From an uncultured Clostridia bacterium (GTDB lineage Bacteria; Bacillota; Clostridia; TANB77; CAG-508), in NCBI GenBank assembly GCA_948805675.1, contig CAQIBN010000002.1, positions 124,001-188,000 on the forward strand: a stretch of 64,000 nucleotides of DNA. Direction: 5' to 3'. Every line of letters begins with the position of its first letter. The first letter of the stretch is position 1. A model generated the notes under the pieces. That model saw nothing but the letters and a program-made list of their open reading frames with translations, was not told the origin of the DNA and did not search any database. A program made the translations under genes and the position numbers. Of the stretch, positions 16,621 through 24,184 are shown one piece after another.

Positions 16621-18098
16621 AAGAAAGAATATTATTAGATACAAATATGCTAATTTATTTATTAGATAATGAAGTATTAGATGATAAAGTTGCAAAGATA
16701 ACAAAATCATTATACGATTCAGATAAATATAGTATAGTAGTTCATCCTAAAACACTAACTGAAACAGATAAAATAAAAGATGAGAAGAAAAAGTCTATAT
16801 TTAAATCAAAATTAAATGTTTATAATATTATAGATAATCCACCTAGGATTACTGATGAGTTTAATAATTTAGTAGGAATAAAAAATGAAAATGATAAGAT
16901 AGATAATGAAATGTTATATGCTGTCTATAAAAATTGTGTTACATTTCTTATAACAAATGATAAAGAACTTGTAAAAAAAGGAAAAAAATTAAACATAAGC
17001 CAAAGAGTCCTATCTATTGATGATGCACTTGAATTATTTAAAGAAGATGAAAAAGTCATTATTCAGACACCAGTATTTATAAAACAAGAATATTTATATA
17101 ATCTTAATTTAGAAGATGAGTTTTTTACTAGCTTAAGAATGGATTACAAAGGATTCGATAAGTGGTTTGAAAAGAAACAACGAAATAATGCTCAAGCATA
17201 TGTAACTCAAGATCAGCAAAATAGAGTTACCTCATTTTTAATGTTAAAAGAAGAAGGCAAAGATGAGGATTATTCAAGTTTTGATGTTCCACTTAAACCA
17301 GCCAAGAGATTAAAAGTTGCTACATTTAAAGTTGCTGATACTGGCAAAAAAATAGGCGAATGCTTTATAAAAATAATGATAAAAGAAGCTATAGAAAAAA
17401 ACATAGATGAAATATATGTTACTACATTTGAAAGACAAGAATCTTTAATTTACTTATTAAAACAATATGGTTTTAATTTAGTTACATATAAAAACACCAC
17501 TAAAAGTGATGATACAGTAGAAAGAGAAGCTATATTTGTAAAAAATATCAAAGACAAAAGTGGCTATCCTTTTGTACAATTAGATAATCAAGATATATTT
17601 ATTATTCCAGTACAACCAAAATATCATAAATTATTATTTGAGGAAGCTGAAAGAGAATTTCAAATAAGTATTGATGATACACAAGGGATAAATACATCTG
17701 CAAATGCAATAAAAAAGGCTTTTATCTCAAATTCTAAAATTAAAAAGATAAAAGCTAATGATATATTATTATTTTATGCATCGCATGATAAAAAAGCAAT
17801 AACAACTCTAGGTATAGTCGAAACAACATGGAATAAATTTGAAAGTCAAGAAGAAATATTTAATATAGTTAGAAAAAGAACAGCTTATAATGAAGACGAA
17901 CTTCATTATGTTACTTCTTTAGATAGCCTTGTTATAATGTTTAAACATTATATTACTTTTAACAATCCAATTACATATAATTTTTTACTTGATAACGGCA
18001 TTGTTAATGGTTATATTCAATCTCCAATAAGTATAAATAAAAATGATTTAGAAAAAATAATTATAGAAGGAAATAGTAAAGAAATGTTTTCCATATAA
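16617..18098 (+). CDS. PIN - GNAT - EVE/PUA-like three-domain protein
   Basis: 493 residues. Start GTG/TTG-type (TTG at 16617, overlapping the ASCH stop). Residues 1-145 look like a PIN RNase: ILLDTNMLIYLL near the start and LITNDKELVKKG carry the acidic metal ligands. Residues about 170-320 form a GNAT-like domain (VATFKVADTGKKIGECFIKIMIKEAIEKNIDEIYVTTF). Residues about 330-480 resemble EVE/PUA-like domains (IKKIKANDILLFYASHDKKAITTLGIVET). PIN domains cleave RNA, often in toxins. The combination with a coupled ASCH protein suggests an RNA-directed toxin or defence module, as inference. Confidence 0.75.
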   Translation: MKERILLDTNMLIYLLDNEVLDDKVAKITKSLYDSDKYSIVVHPKTLTETDKIKDEKKKSIFKSKLNVYNIIDNPPRITDEFNNLVGIKNENDKIDNEMLYAVYKNCVTFLITNDKELVKKGKKLNISQRVLSIDDALELFKEDEKVIIQTPVFIKQEYLYNLNLEDEFFTSLRMDYKGFDKWFEKKQRNNAQAYVTQDQQNRVTSFLMLKEEGKDEDYSSFDVPLKPAKRLKVATFKVADTGKKIGECFIKIMIKEAIEKNIDEIYVTTFERQESLIYLLKQYGFNLVTYKNTTKSDDTVEREAIFVKNIKDKSGYPFVQLDNQDIFIIPVQPKYHKLLFEEAEREFQISIDDTQGINTSANAIKKAFISNSKIKKIKANDILLFYASHDKKAITTLGIVETTWNKFESQEEIFNIVRKRTAYNEDELHYVTSLDSLVIMFKHYITFNNPITYNFLLDNGIVNGYIQSPISINKNDLEKIIIEGNSKEMFSI

Positions 18099-18099
18099 A

Positions 18100-18128
18100 A
18101 AATACACTTGAAAAAGTGTATTTTTTTT
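18100..18128 (+). terminator. Terminator of the ASCH/PIN-GNAT operon
   Basis: Stem AATACACTT (18101-18109) / AAGTGTATT (18114-18122), tetraloop-like centre, T run to 18128. Confidence 0.85.
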
Positions 18129-18136
18129 GAAAAGTA

Positions 18137-18195
18137 TTTACAAACTATTTTTTTTATTATATTATATTGACAAATATGCTTATAAGCATATTTGT
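18137..18195 (+). promoter_or_regulatory. Promoter with a perfect 26-bp palindromic operator for XRE-ASCH
   Basis: A TTTACA box (18137-18142) and TATTAT (18160-18165) are 17 bases apart. Immediately downstream, 18170-18195 is a perfect 26-bp palindrome built on ACAAATATGC and its complement. A repressor bound there would block transcription of the XRE gene starting at 18212, so autoregulation is likely. Confidence 0.7.
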
Positions 18196-18211
18196 TAATA
18201 AGGAGAAAAAA

Positions 18212-18577
18212 GTGAAAGAGAAGTTTGGAGATTTGGTAAAAAAGTATCGAGGTGAAAGAAGTCTAAAAGTTCTTGGAGATGAGTTAGGAATATCTGCAGC
18301 ATACATTTCTGATATAGAGAAGGGAAATCGACTTCCTTCTAAAAAAATAATAGATAAATTCGTAAAATGCTTTAATTTACAATCAAAAGAAAAAGATACT
18401 TTTTATGATTTAGTAGCACAAGAAAGTCCAAATCAATATAAAGTATCTAATGATATAGCAGAATATATCATGGAAAATGAATTATTAAGAGAATTTATTA
18501 GAAAAGCTCAAAAACAGCAAGTGGATAAATCGTATTGGAAAAAAATAATAAAAGAATTAGAAATTATAGGAGGTTAA
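18212..18577 (+). CDS. XRE-family transcriptional regulator
   Basis: 121 residues from a GTG start at 18212, chosen because AAGGAG lies eight bases upstream. The helix-turn-helix is RSLKVLGDELGISAAYISDIEKGNRLPSKKIIDKF (about residues 14-48). The C-terminal half is helical and would serve for dimerisation. The promoter contains a perfect palindrome that is the obvious operator. It is followed two bases later by the second ASCH gene, an arrangement like an antitoxin-regulator with its partner. Confidence 0.88.
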   Translation: MKEKFGDLVKKYRGERSLKVLGDELGISAAYISDIEKGNRLPSKKIIDKFVKCFNLQSKEKDTFYDLVAQESPNQYKVSNDIAEYIMENELLREFIRKAQKQQVDKSYWKKIIKELEIIGG

Positions 18578-18579
18578 CT

Positions 18580-18948
18580 ATGTGTAGTATATTAATTTCA
18601 ATAAATCCAGAACATGTAGAAAATATATTTAATGGAACAAAAAAATATGAATATAGAAAAATCAAGTGTAAACAGGATATTGATAGGATTATTATTTATT
18701 CTACATCTCCAATTATGAAAATCGTAGGAGAGGCAAAAGTTGAGGAAATTTTAGAGGGGTCACCTGAAAAAATATGGAATATTACAAAAAAACAATCTGG
18801 AATTACTTCAAAATTTTATGATAAATATTTCAATAATAGCGAAAAAGCTATTGCTTACAAATTAACTGATATAAAGAAATATGAATTTCCAATGGATTTG
18901 GCAACATATGGAATAAGAACAGCTCCACAATCGTTTATATATGTTTAA
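18580..18948 (+). CDS. Second ASCH-domain protein
   Basis: 122 residues starting at ATG 18580 with AGGAGG seven bases before it. MCSILISINPEHVENIFNGTKKYEYRKIKC is the ASCH start. IIIYSTSPIMKIVGEAKVEEIL gives the beta-barrel core, and YGIRTAPQSFIYV the end. It differs clearly from the ASCH protein at 16273. It forms a two-gene operon with the XRE regulator, ending in a hairpin at 18956-18996. An RNA-binding or RNA-modifying role is inferred from the fold only. Confidence 0.85.
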   Translation: MCSILISINPEHVENIFNGTKKYEYRKIKCKQDIDRIIIYSTSPIMKIVGEAKVEEILEGSPEKIWNITKKQSGITSKFYDKYFNNSEKAIAYKLTDIKKYEFPMDLATYGIRTAPQSFIYV

Positions 18949-18955
18949 TTCATAA

Positions 18956-18996
18956 AGTAACGACAAGTAATTACTAATAATTTGCTTGCCGTTACT
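18956..18996. terminator. Terminator between convergent genes
   Basis: Arms 18956-18967 (AGTAACGACAAG) and 18985-18996 pair except for one wobble position. It lies between the XRE-ASCH operon (plus) and the small gene ending at 19006 (minus). Confidence 0.7.
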
Positions 18997-19005
18997 ATTT
19001 CAATG

Positions 19006-19321
19006 CTATTTACTTATACATTCTAATATCAAATTGATTGCATCAGAAAATCCGTATTTTATAGAAATTTTCATTCTCATAAGCTCCAATAATGTTTATT
19101 CTGTCAATATAACTATCTAAACTATTTCTAATATTTTCTAAATCTTCTTGTGTATGTGGCAATTCTTCTATTATACTAAATAACTTTTCATAACTATCAG
19201 TATCTTTAGTTAAAGTTGCAATTCTCTCTTTATCCTTTTCTGTTAGAGCATACAGACTTTCTTCTCTACATTCAAATAATGTGTTTAACACGGTTTCTTT
19301 TTTTGTTTTTTCCTCCAACAT
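19006..19321 (-). CDS. Small island protein with a +1 frameshift at a CGG codon
   Basis: Start ATG at 19319-19321, six codons inside a longer reading frame, because GGAGGT lies just upstream of it. In frame zero the protein ends NFYKIRIF at a TGA (19043-19045). At the in-frame CGG (minus strand, 19052-19054) a +1 step that skips the C reads GGA and gives NFYKIGFSDAINLILECISK to a TAG at 19006-19008. That ending, with Y-x-x-G-F and a hydrophobic helix, is typical of small Clostridia mobile-element proteins. Function unknown. The N-terminal part is a charged helical segment. Confidence 0.65.
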
Positions 19322-19540
19322 ATATACTACCTCCAATCTAATTTTTCTTGTAGTATAACGTGCTCTTTTTTATTTGTCAGCCCATTTTTATAAATTTGTT
19401 AAAAATAATTCAATAGACAATTTTACAATATATTACGATTGTTCTTAAATATGAAAAAGTATAAGTACGAGTGTAAAGAGGAATCTTATTTTATTGTAAA
19501 ATTCTTGATAAATTGTGCAGAAAGTTTCTGCACAATCTAA

Positions 19541-20209
19541 TTATCGTATGTATTTCCATAAATATTTGTCTGTTCTTAGCAGTTTTGATTCATATTTCGT
19601 TAAAAATACATCATAAGGATAGCCTCTTTCTATGTATATCTCTGTCAGTTCCATTTTATATTCTTCAAGCAGTTCCAAATACTTATGTTTAAAACAATTT
19701 TTACACAGCCATTCAATACCTTCTTTAGAAATTTTAGCTTTTCCATTTTCATAATATTTATAGACATTATTTGTAGCTTTGTTCATTTTAATAATTCCAT
19801 TTTTTATAGTACCAGGAACTCTATTAAAATAATTTGGTAATTCATATACATACATATCATCATTCCAAAAATTTTTCCTAGAAACCTTTAGTAATTCCTC
19901 ATATTGTCCGATTCTTATATTAAAGAAATCTATATCAGCATCTATAATATTTTTTTCTGTTTGAAAATATACATGTATTAACCAATAAAAACCTTCAACT
20001 AAAATATAATTTTTTCTATTAATTAATTTATTTTGTTTCCATCTGCAAGTTGGATGTTTTTTAATCATAAATTGAACTGCTCTTTGTAAATCTATGTATG
20101 TTATTTCTTTATCATTTTTGGTTTTTAAGTTTAGTAATTTTAATTTGTTTAAAGCACTATCATAAGTCATAAAAATTTTTTCAAGCTCTTTTACTGTATC
20201 AGTAACCAT
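19541..20209 (-). CDS. Island protein of unknown function
   Basis: 222 residues, starting at ATG 20207-20209, where AAGGAGGT is five bases upstream. It has no membrane segment or motif that I recognise. It is rich in Tyr, Trp and Lys (HPTCRWKQNKLINRKNYILVEGFYWLIHVYF) and contains CKNCFKHKYLELL, a possible single Cys pair. A hairpin array lies directly upstream (20231-20371). It probably belongs to the island core but its role is unknown. Confidence 0.65.
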   Translation of the reverse strand: MVTDTVKELEKIFMTYDSALNKLKLLNLKTKNDKEITYIDLQRAVQFMIKKHPTCRWKQNKLINRKNYILVEGFYWLIHVYFQTEKNIIDADIDFFNIRIGQYEELLKVSRKNFWNDDMYVYELPNYFNRVPGTIKNGIIKMNKATNNVYKYYENGKAKISKEGIEWLCKNCFKHKYLELLEEYKMELTEIYIERGYPYDVFLTKYESKLLRTDKYLWKYIR

Positions 20210-20230
20210 TATTACCTCCTTCATATATAG

Positions 20231-20371
20231 CTTTTAATGTTTGCGAAGCTCAACATTAAAAGTTAAAGCAAAATTTATTTTGCTCGAATGTTAAGGCATT
20301 TTTTTACGCTTTAACATTCGCCAGCATGGTGCTTTGGCACCTGTTTTGCTGTTTAGGGAAAAATCCCTAAA
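20231..20371. repeat. Five consecutive hairpins (oriT- or ssDNA-origin-like)
   Basis: In 141 bases: 20231-20241/20252-20262 (11 bp perfect), 20267-20274/20277-20284 (AGCAAAAT, perfect), 20285-20297/20308-20320 (13 bp, one G-U), 20328-20332/20337-20341 with outer CAGCA/TGCTG at 20322 and 20347, and 20352-20359/20364-20371 (TTTAGGGA, perfect). The stretch is also locally richer in G+C than its surroundings. Such dense hairpins resemble plasmid single-strand or transfer origins. No relaxase gene is nearby. Confidence 0.7.
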
Positions 20372-20588
20372 ACCTTTTTAGCCCGCTGGGAGAAATTTTT
20401 TGATTAATATTTCATAAAAAATGATTAAATTTTTTAATAGATCTTGTAAAAAAATATAATCCTTTTTTGATTTTTTTGTTGCTATTTCTAAAGAAAATTT
20501 TTCTCGTGTGTGTGATATTATTTATTATTTTTCTTTATTATTATTTGTGTAAAATTTTTTAACATACTGTACTGCATAATTTAAACAT

Positions 20589-20939
20589 CTAGTTGTTCAA
20601 ATTATCGACTACTGAATTTTTCAATACTTTTAGCAGATTTATTTCGTTAATTCTGTAATAAGTTTTTGGTGGAATGTCTATGTATTTTATTTCTAAAATG
20701 TTAGCATTTTCTAGTATAGAACTTGCTGTTCTTTGCTTATATGGTGTTAATTTTGTACTACTTTCTATACTATTTTTAGTTGCAAAAAAGAAACCATTTT
20801 TTAATTGATTTCTTTTCTTAAAATAATTATATCGACCATATAATTCTCCTAATAAAATAGCAGAATTAACTCCAAATTTATTTATTAAATCTCTATTTGC
20901 AATAATAAAATTAGATTGTATTATAGATCTATTTTCCAT
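20589..20939 (-). CDS. Replication-initiator-like winged-helix protein, short
   Basis: About 116 residues from ATG 20937-20939, with AAGGAG upstream. The sequence IIQSNFIIANRDLINKFGVNSAILLGELYGRYNYFKK, then FFATKNSIESSTKLTPYKQRTASSILENANILEIKYIDIPPKTYYRIN, is the winged-helix pattern of replication-initiator and replisome-organiser proteins on Firmicute plasmids and phages. It ends soon after YYRIN, where full-length relatives continue, so it may be truncated. It is the gene nearest the right end of the island. Confidence 0.6.
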   Translation of the reverse strand: MENRSIIQSNFIIANRDLINKFGVNSAILLGELYGRYNYFKKRNQLKNGFFFATKNSIESSTKLTPYKQRTASSILENANILEIKYIDIPPKTYYRINEINLLKVLKNSVVDNLNN

Positions 20940-20977
20940 AGTATATAGCACTCCTTTTTCTAAAATTATATTTTGAT

Positions 20978-21081
20978 TTTTCCCCCGAGTTGTAAAAATA
21001 TTTCCCCTTATCTTTTTAATAAAATATTGATATTAAGTTTTTCCCCTGAAAGTGAAAATGTTTTCCCCTTATTTCCCCTTA
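20978..21081. repeat. Right-end arm-type boxes of the island
   Basis: Five C4-C5 boxes of the type TTTCCCCT(T/G)A: about 20978, 21001, 21041, 21061 and 21072. ATTGATATT at 21026 precedes them as it does at the left end (10984). Candidate integrase arm-binding sites. The rest of 20940-21242 shows no gene. Confidence 0.5.
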
Positions 21082-21242
21082 AGTGTGGATTTTTAATAAA
21101 CTATTTTTCATTTTCTTAAACTTATTTAAACTATATTAAATTTTTAAGAAATTCTTATATTCTAGTAATATCAATACTTATAAAATATAATCTTAGAAAA
21201 TTAAGTGTTTCAAAAGTTATTAAAATTGGATTAGCTGTTCAA

Positions 21243-21287
21243 CTACGAACCGAGAGGTCGGGGATTCGAATTCCTCCTGTTGCACCA
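21243..21287 (+). pseudogene. 3' half of the split tRNA-Arg(ACG); right attachment junction
   Basis: CTACGAA (21243-21249), then CCGAG, the variable loop, T-arm and CTGTTGC-ACCA, completing the half at 10920-10958. Upstream of the core the sequence (TTAGCTGTTCAA) has only a faint resemblance to a D-arm and cannot form a tRNA. Confidence 0.9.
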
Positions 21288-21321
21288 AACTCTCAAGCCA
21301 AACTTGAGAGTTTTTATTTTT
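21288..21321 (+). terminator. Original terminator of the split tRNA-Arg
   Basis: Stem AACTCTCAAG (21288-21297) / CTTGAGAGTT (21303-21312) and a T tract. Confidence 0.8.
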
Positions 21322-21421
21322 CCTTCATTTATAATTTTAAATACTTTCTTCAAAAATAGATTTACCAAATAAACTCTTGATAAACCTATTTTTCTAAAAC
21401 TACAATAATTTCTTTCTTGAA

Positions 21422-22933
21422 CTATTCATCTTCTATTTTCCAACTTTCTAAATTTTTTATACTTGGAGAATAAATTGAATTACCTTTATAATCGAATCTT
21501 GAACCATGACAAGGACAATCCCATGTTTTAGCTAAATTATTAAAACTAAGTTCACATCCAAGGTGTGAACAAACTGGTTTTACAGCATATAACTCTCCTT
21601 GTTTATCTTTATAAACACCTACCTTTTTGCCATCTATCTCTATTATTCTTGCATCCTCTTTATTAATATTACTAATTTTGTCTTTTGGTATTTTCATTTT
21701 ATTTATTACTAATGAATTTGTTGTTTCTTTTAACATATTTTCAACTTCTTTTATATTTTTTATAGGTTCCATTCTTATAGCTTTAAATATTTCTTCATAT
21801 TTATTACTTTTATTTAAAATCTTATCTTTTATAATATTTGATGCAATATTAGATGTTGTTATTCCCCATTTTTTATATCCTGTTGCAACATATACATTTG
21901 GCATAAATTTTGAAAACTCTCCTATATATGGAATTTTATCTAAAGTAATACAATCTTCTGTATGCCATTTATATTTTACTCTACAATCTGGATATATACC
22001 TTTTGCAATCTTTTCTAAATCTTTATATGCATTTAATAAATTAATTTTTGCTCCTGTTTTATGGTCAGAACCAGCTATTAATAATAATCTTTTATTCCCA
22101 TCTTTTATATTTCTAATAGATTTGGTAGGACTCTCACTATTTATATACATTCCATTAAAAATTTCTTGATTTGTTTCTATTGCAATTGCATATGACATTG
22201 ATTGATACATTTTTAAAAAATAAAAACCAGGAAAATTAATTATTGGATAATGTGATGCAATTACTACATATTTTGACCTTACACATATATTATCACAATA
22301 TGTTAAATATTTATCTGAATCTTTCTTTAAATCATAAACTTTTGAATTTTCAAAAATCTTTCCTCCATTATTTTCTATACAATTAGCCAATCCAAATAAA
22401 TATTTTCTAACATTAAATTGAGCTTGATTCTTAAACTTTATTGCACCTAAAATATCAAATGGCAAATCTGTCTTATTAACAAATTCACAGTCAAAATTTA
22501 ATTGTTTTAAAACCTGAACTTCTTTTTCTATTTTTTTTATTTCTTCCTGTTTTTGTGTATAAACATATGCATCTTGGTATTCAAAATCGCACTCTATTTT
22601 TTCTGCATCAATTATATTTTTTATGTTTTTTATAGCTTGCTCATTTGCATCTAAATACTTTTTAGCAAACTTTCCACCTTCTGATTGAATTAAATAATCA
22701 TAAAATAAACCATGCTGACTAGTTATTTTTCCAGTAGTATTACCTGTAGTTTTTTTTCCAATCTGCTCTTTTTCAAGCACAACAACTTTAACTCCACATT
22801 TAGCCAATTCATATGCTGAACTAATTCCTGTTAATCCTCCTCCTATTATACACACATCAGTTTCTATATTTTCTTCTAATTTCGGATACTTCTTTTCAAT
22901 ATTCTTAGTAGATTCTATCCAATATGAACTCAT
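21422..22933 (-). CDS. FAD-dependent oxidoreductase with C-terminal Rieske domain (YhfW-like)
   Basis: 503 residues. N-terminal FAD-binding DAO-type fold with VCIIGGGLTGISSAYELAKCGVKVVVLEKE (about 27-56). The C-terminal Rieske domain (about 420-500) has both [2Fe-2S] ligand pairs, CSHLGCEL and CPCHGSRF. This fusion matches the YhfW family, whose substrate is not established. It is the second gene of a likely htrA - oxidoreductase pair (10 bases apart on the minus strand), which may hint at a redox or envelope stress setting. Confidence 0.9.
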   Translation of the reverse strand: MSSYWIESTKNIEKKYPKLEENIETDVCIIGGGLTGISSAYELAKCGVKVVVLEKEQIGKKTTGNTTGKITSQHGLFYDYLIQSEGGKFAKKYLDANEQAIKNIKNIIDAEKIECDFEYQDAYVYTQKQEEIKKIEKEVQVLKQLNFDCEFVNKTDLPFDILGAIKFKNQAQFNVRKYLFGLANCIENNGGKIFENSKVYDLKKDSDKYLTYCDNICVRSKYVVIASHYPIINFPGFYFLKMYQSMSYAIAIETNQEIFNGMYINSESPTKSIRNIKDGNKRLLLIAGSDHKTGAKINLLNAYKDLEKIAKGIYPDCRVKYKWHTEDCITLDKIPYIGEFSKFMPNVYVATGYKKWGITTSNIASNIIKDKILNKSNKYEEIFKAIRMEPIKNIKEVENMLKETTNSLVINKMKIPKDKISNINKEDARIIEIDGKKVGVYKDKQGELYAVKPVCSHLGCELSFNNLAKTWDCPCHGSRFDYKGNSIYSPSIKNLESWKIEDE

Positions 22934-22943
22934 TTTCTACCTC

Positions 22944-24050
22944 CTATTTTTTACTTAATTTTATTTTTATCGTTAAATTGCTTTTATTTCTTAAAATATC
23001 TAAACTAACCTCATCACCTGGATTTTTTGTATAAATATATTCTCGTAAATCACACATATTTATTAACTCTATTCCATCTATTTTTGTTATAATATCTCCT
23101 ACTTTTAAATCTGTTTTTTTAGCTGGAGATTCTTCAGATATTTGTTCTACATATATTCCATTTTGGAATTCTATGTTTGGTGCGATATATGAAATAATAT
23201 TTTTGTCATATGCAAATATTCCTAAACCTGCTTCATCAAACTTTCCCTCTGCAGCAAATCTCTCTATAATTGATTTAACACAATTAATTGGTACTGCAAA
23301 TCCTATTCCTTCAGCAGATGTAATTTTTACAGAATTTATACCTATTATTTCTCCTTTAGTATTAATAAGTGGCCCTCCACTATTTCCTGGATTAATTGTT
23401 GCATCTGTTTGAATTAGACTGCTCATATAACTTGTTTTACCATCTTCTTCTATTTTTATGGTTCTATTTAATGCACTAATTATTCCTGATGTAACTGTTC
23501 TTTGAAACTCATATCCTATTGGATTACCTATTGCATATACAGTTTGTCCTACTTTTATTTCCTTAGAATCACCTAATTTAGCATATGTTAATCCTCTCAT
23601 TGAAATTTTTATTATTGATAAATCTAAATTAGAATCTGACCATACAACATTTGCATTATGTGTCGTTCCATTTTCTAACGTTACATAACATTTATTATAT
23701 TTCTCACCAGATACATGCTCATTTGTTAAAATATATCCATCTTCTGAAATAATTACTCCACTTCCTAGCCCTAATTTAGTAGTTCCATCTTTTAAAAATA
23801 TAGTACTTCCCTTATCTTTAATTTTTGAAATACCCACAATAGAAGAATTTGTATATTGTAATATTTCAATTATATCTTTATTATTATCTATAATAATCTC
23901 TTTTGATGTTCTTTCAGTTGTTATCTCATTTTCATATGTATTTACATCTATATTTGCATAAATCTTATATATACCAATTATTATTGCTAACATAACTATA
24001 ACTATTGTAATTGTAGCTATAAGCTTTTTACCTTTTTTATTTTTATACAT
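22944..24050 (-). CDS. htrA: HtrA/DegP-like membrane-anchored serine protease
   Basis: About 368 residues, with the start placed at ATG 24048-24050 where GGAGGAAGTT precedes it. One N-terminal membrane anchor (about 8-30). Trypsin-like triad: His in ILTNEHVSG, Asp in SNLDLSIIKI, Ser in NPGNSGGPL. The C-terminal PDZ domain contains ISEESPAKKTDLKVGDIITKIDG. HtrA proteases degrade misfolded envelope proteins. The NRPS gene is transcribed divergently 134 bases away. Confidence 0.93.
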   Translation of the reverse strand: MYKNKKGKKLIATITIVIVMLAIIIGIYKIYANIDVNTYENEITTERTSKEIIIDNNKDIIEILQYTNSSIVGISKIKDKGSTIFLKDGTTKLGLGSGVIISEDGYILTNEHVSGEKYNKCYVTLENGTTHNANVVWSDSNLDLSIIKISMRGLTYAKLGDSKEIKVGQTVYAIGNPIGYEFQRTVTSGIISALNRTIKIEEDGKTSYMSSLIQTDATINPGNSGGPLINTKGEIIGINSVKITSAEGIGFAVPINCVKSIIERFAAEGKFDEAGLGIFAYDKNIISYIAPNIEFQNGIYVEQISEESPAKKTDLKVGDIITKIDGIELINMCDLREYIYTKNPGDEVSLDILRNKSNLTIKIKLSKK

Positions 24051-24184
24051 AACTTCCTCCACATTAATATTATATATAATTAATTTACCCTCTACTCTCA
24101 ATTTTAATCAGTATTTTAATAAATTTAATATTGATTTTTTTTAATGTTAATATATAATATAAAAAAAACACATAGGTGATAATT

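Larger units (their letters stand above)
10952..21249. mobile_element. Genomic island integrated in a tRNA-Arg(ACG) anticodon loop
   Basis: About 10.3 kb bounded by direct CTACGAA cores (10952-10958, 21243-21249) that split one tRNA gene. The integrase lies just inside the left end, followed by an excisionase-like gene, then cargo: a cupin remnant, GNAT/P-loop, alcohol dehydrogenase, ASCH and PIN-GNAT-EVE-like genes, XRE-ASCH, two unknown genes and a truncated replication-type protein. Similar TTTCCCCT-box clusters lie near both ends. No relaxase, coupling protein or secretion gene is visible inside, so it is at most a mobilisable or satellite-type element. Confidence 0.88.

Noticed and set aside
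10952..21249. A complete integrative conjugative element
   Set aside because: No relaxase, coupling protein or VirB genes lie inside the boundaries. The secretion genes of the window are 26 kb away, in a different context.
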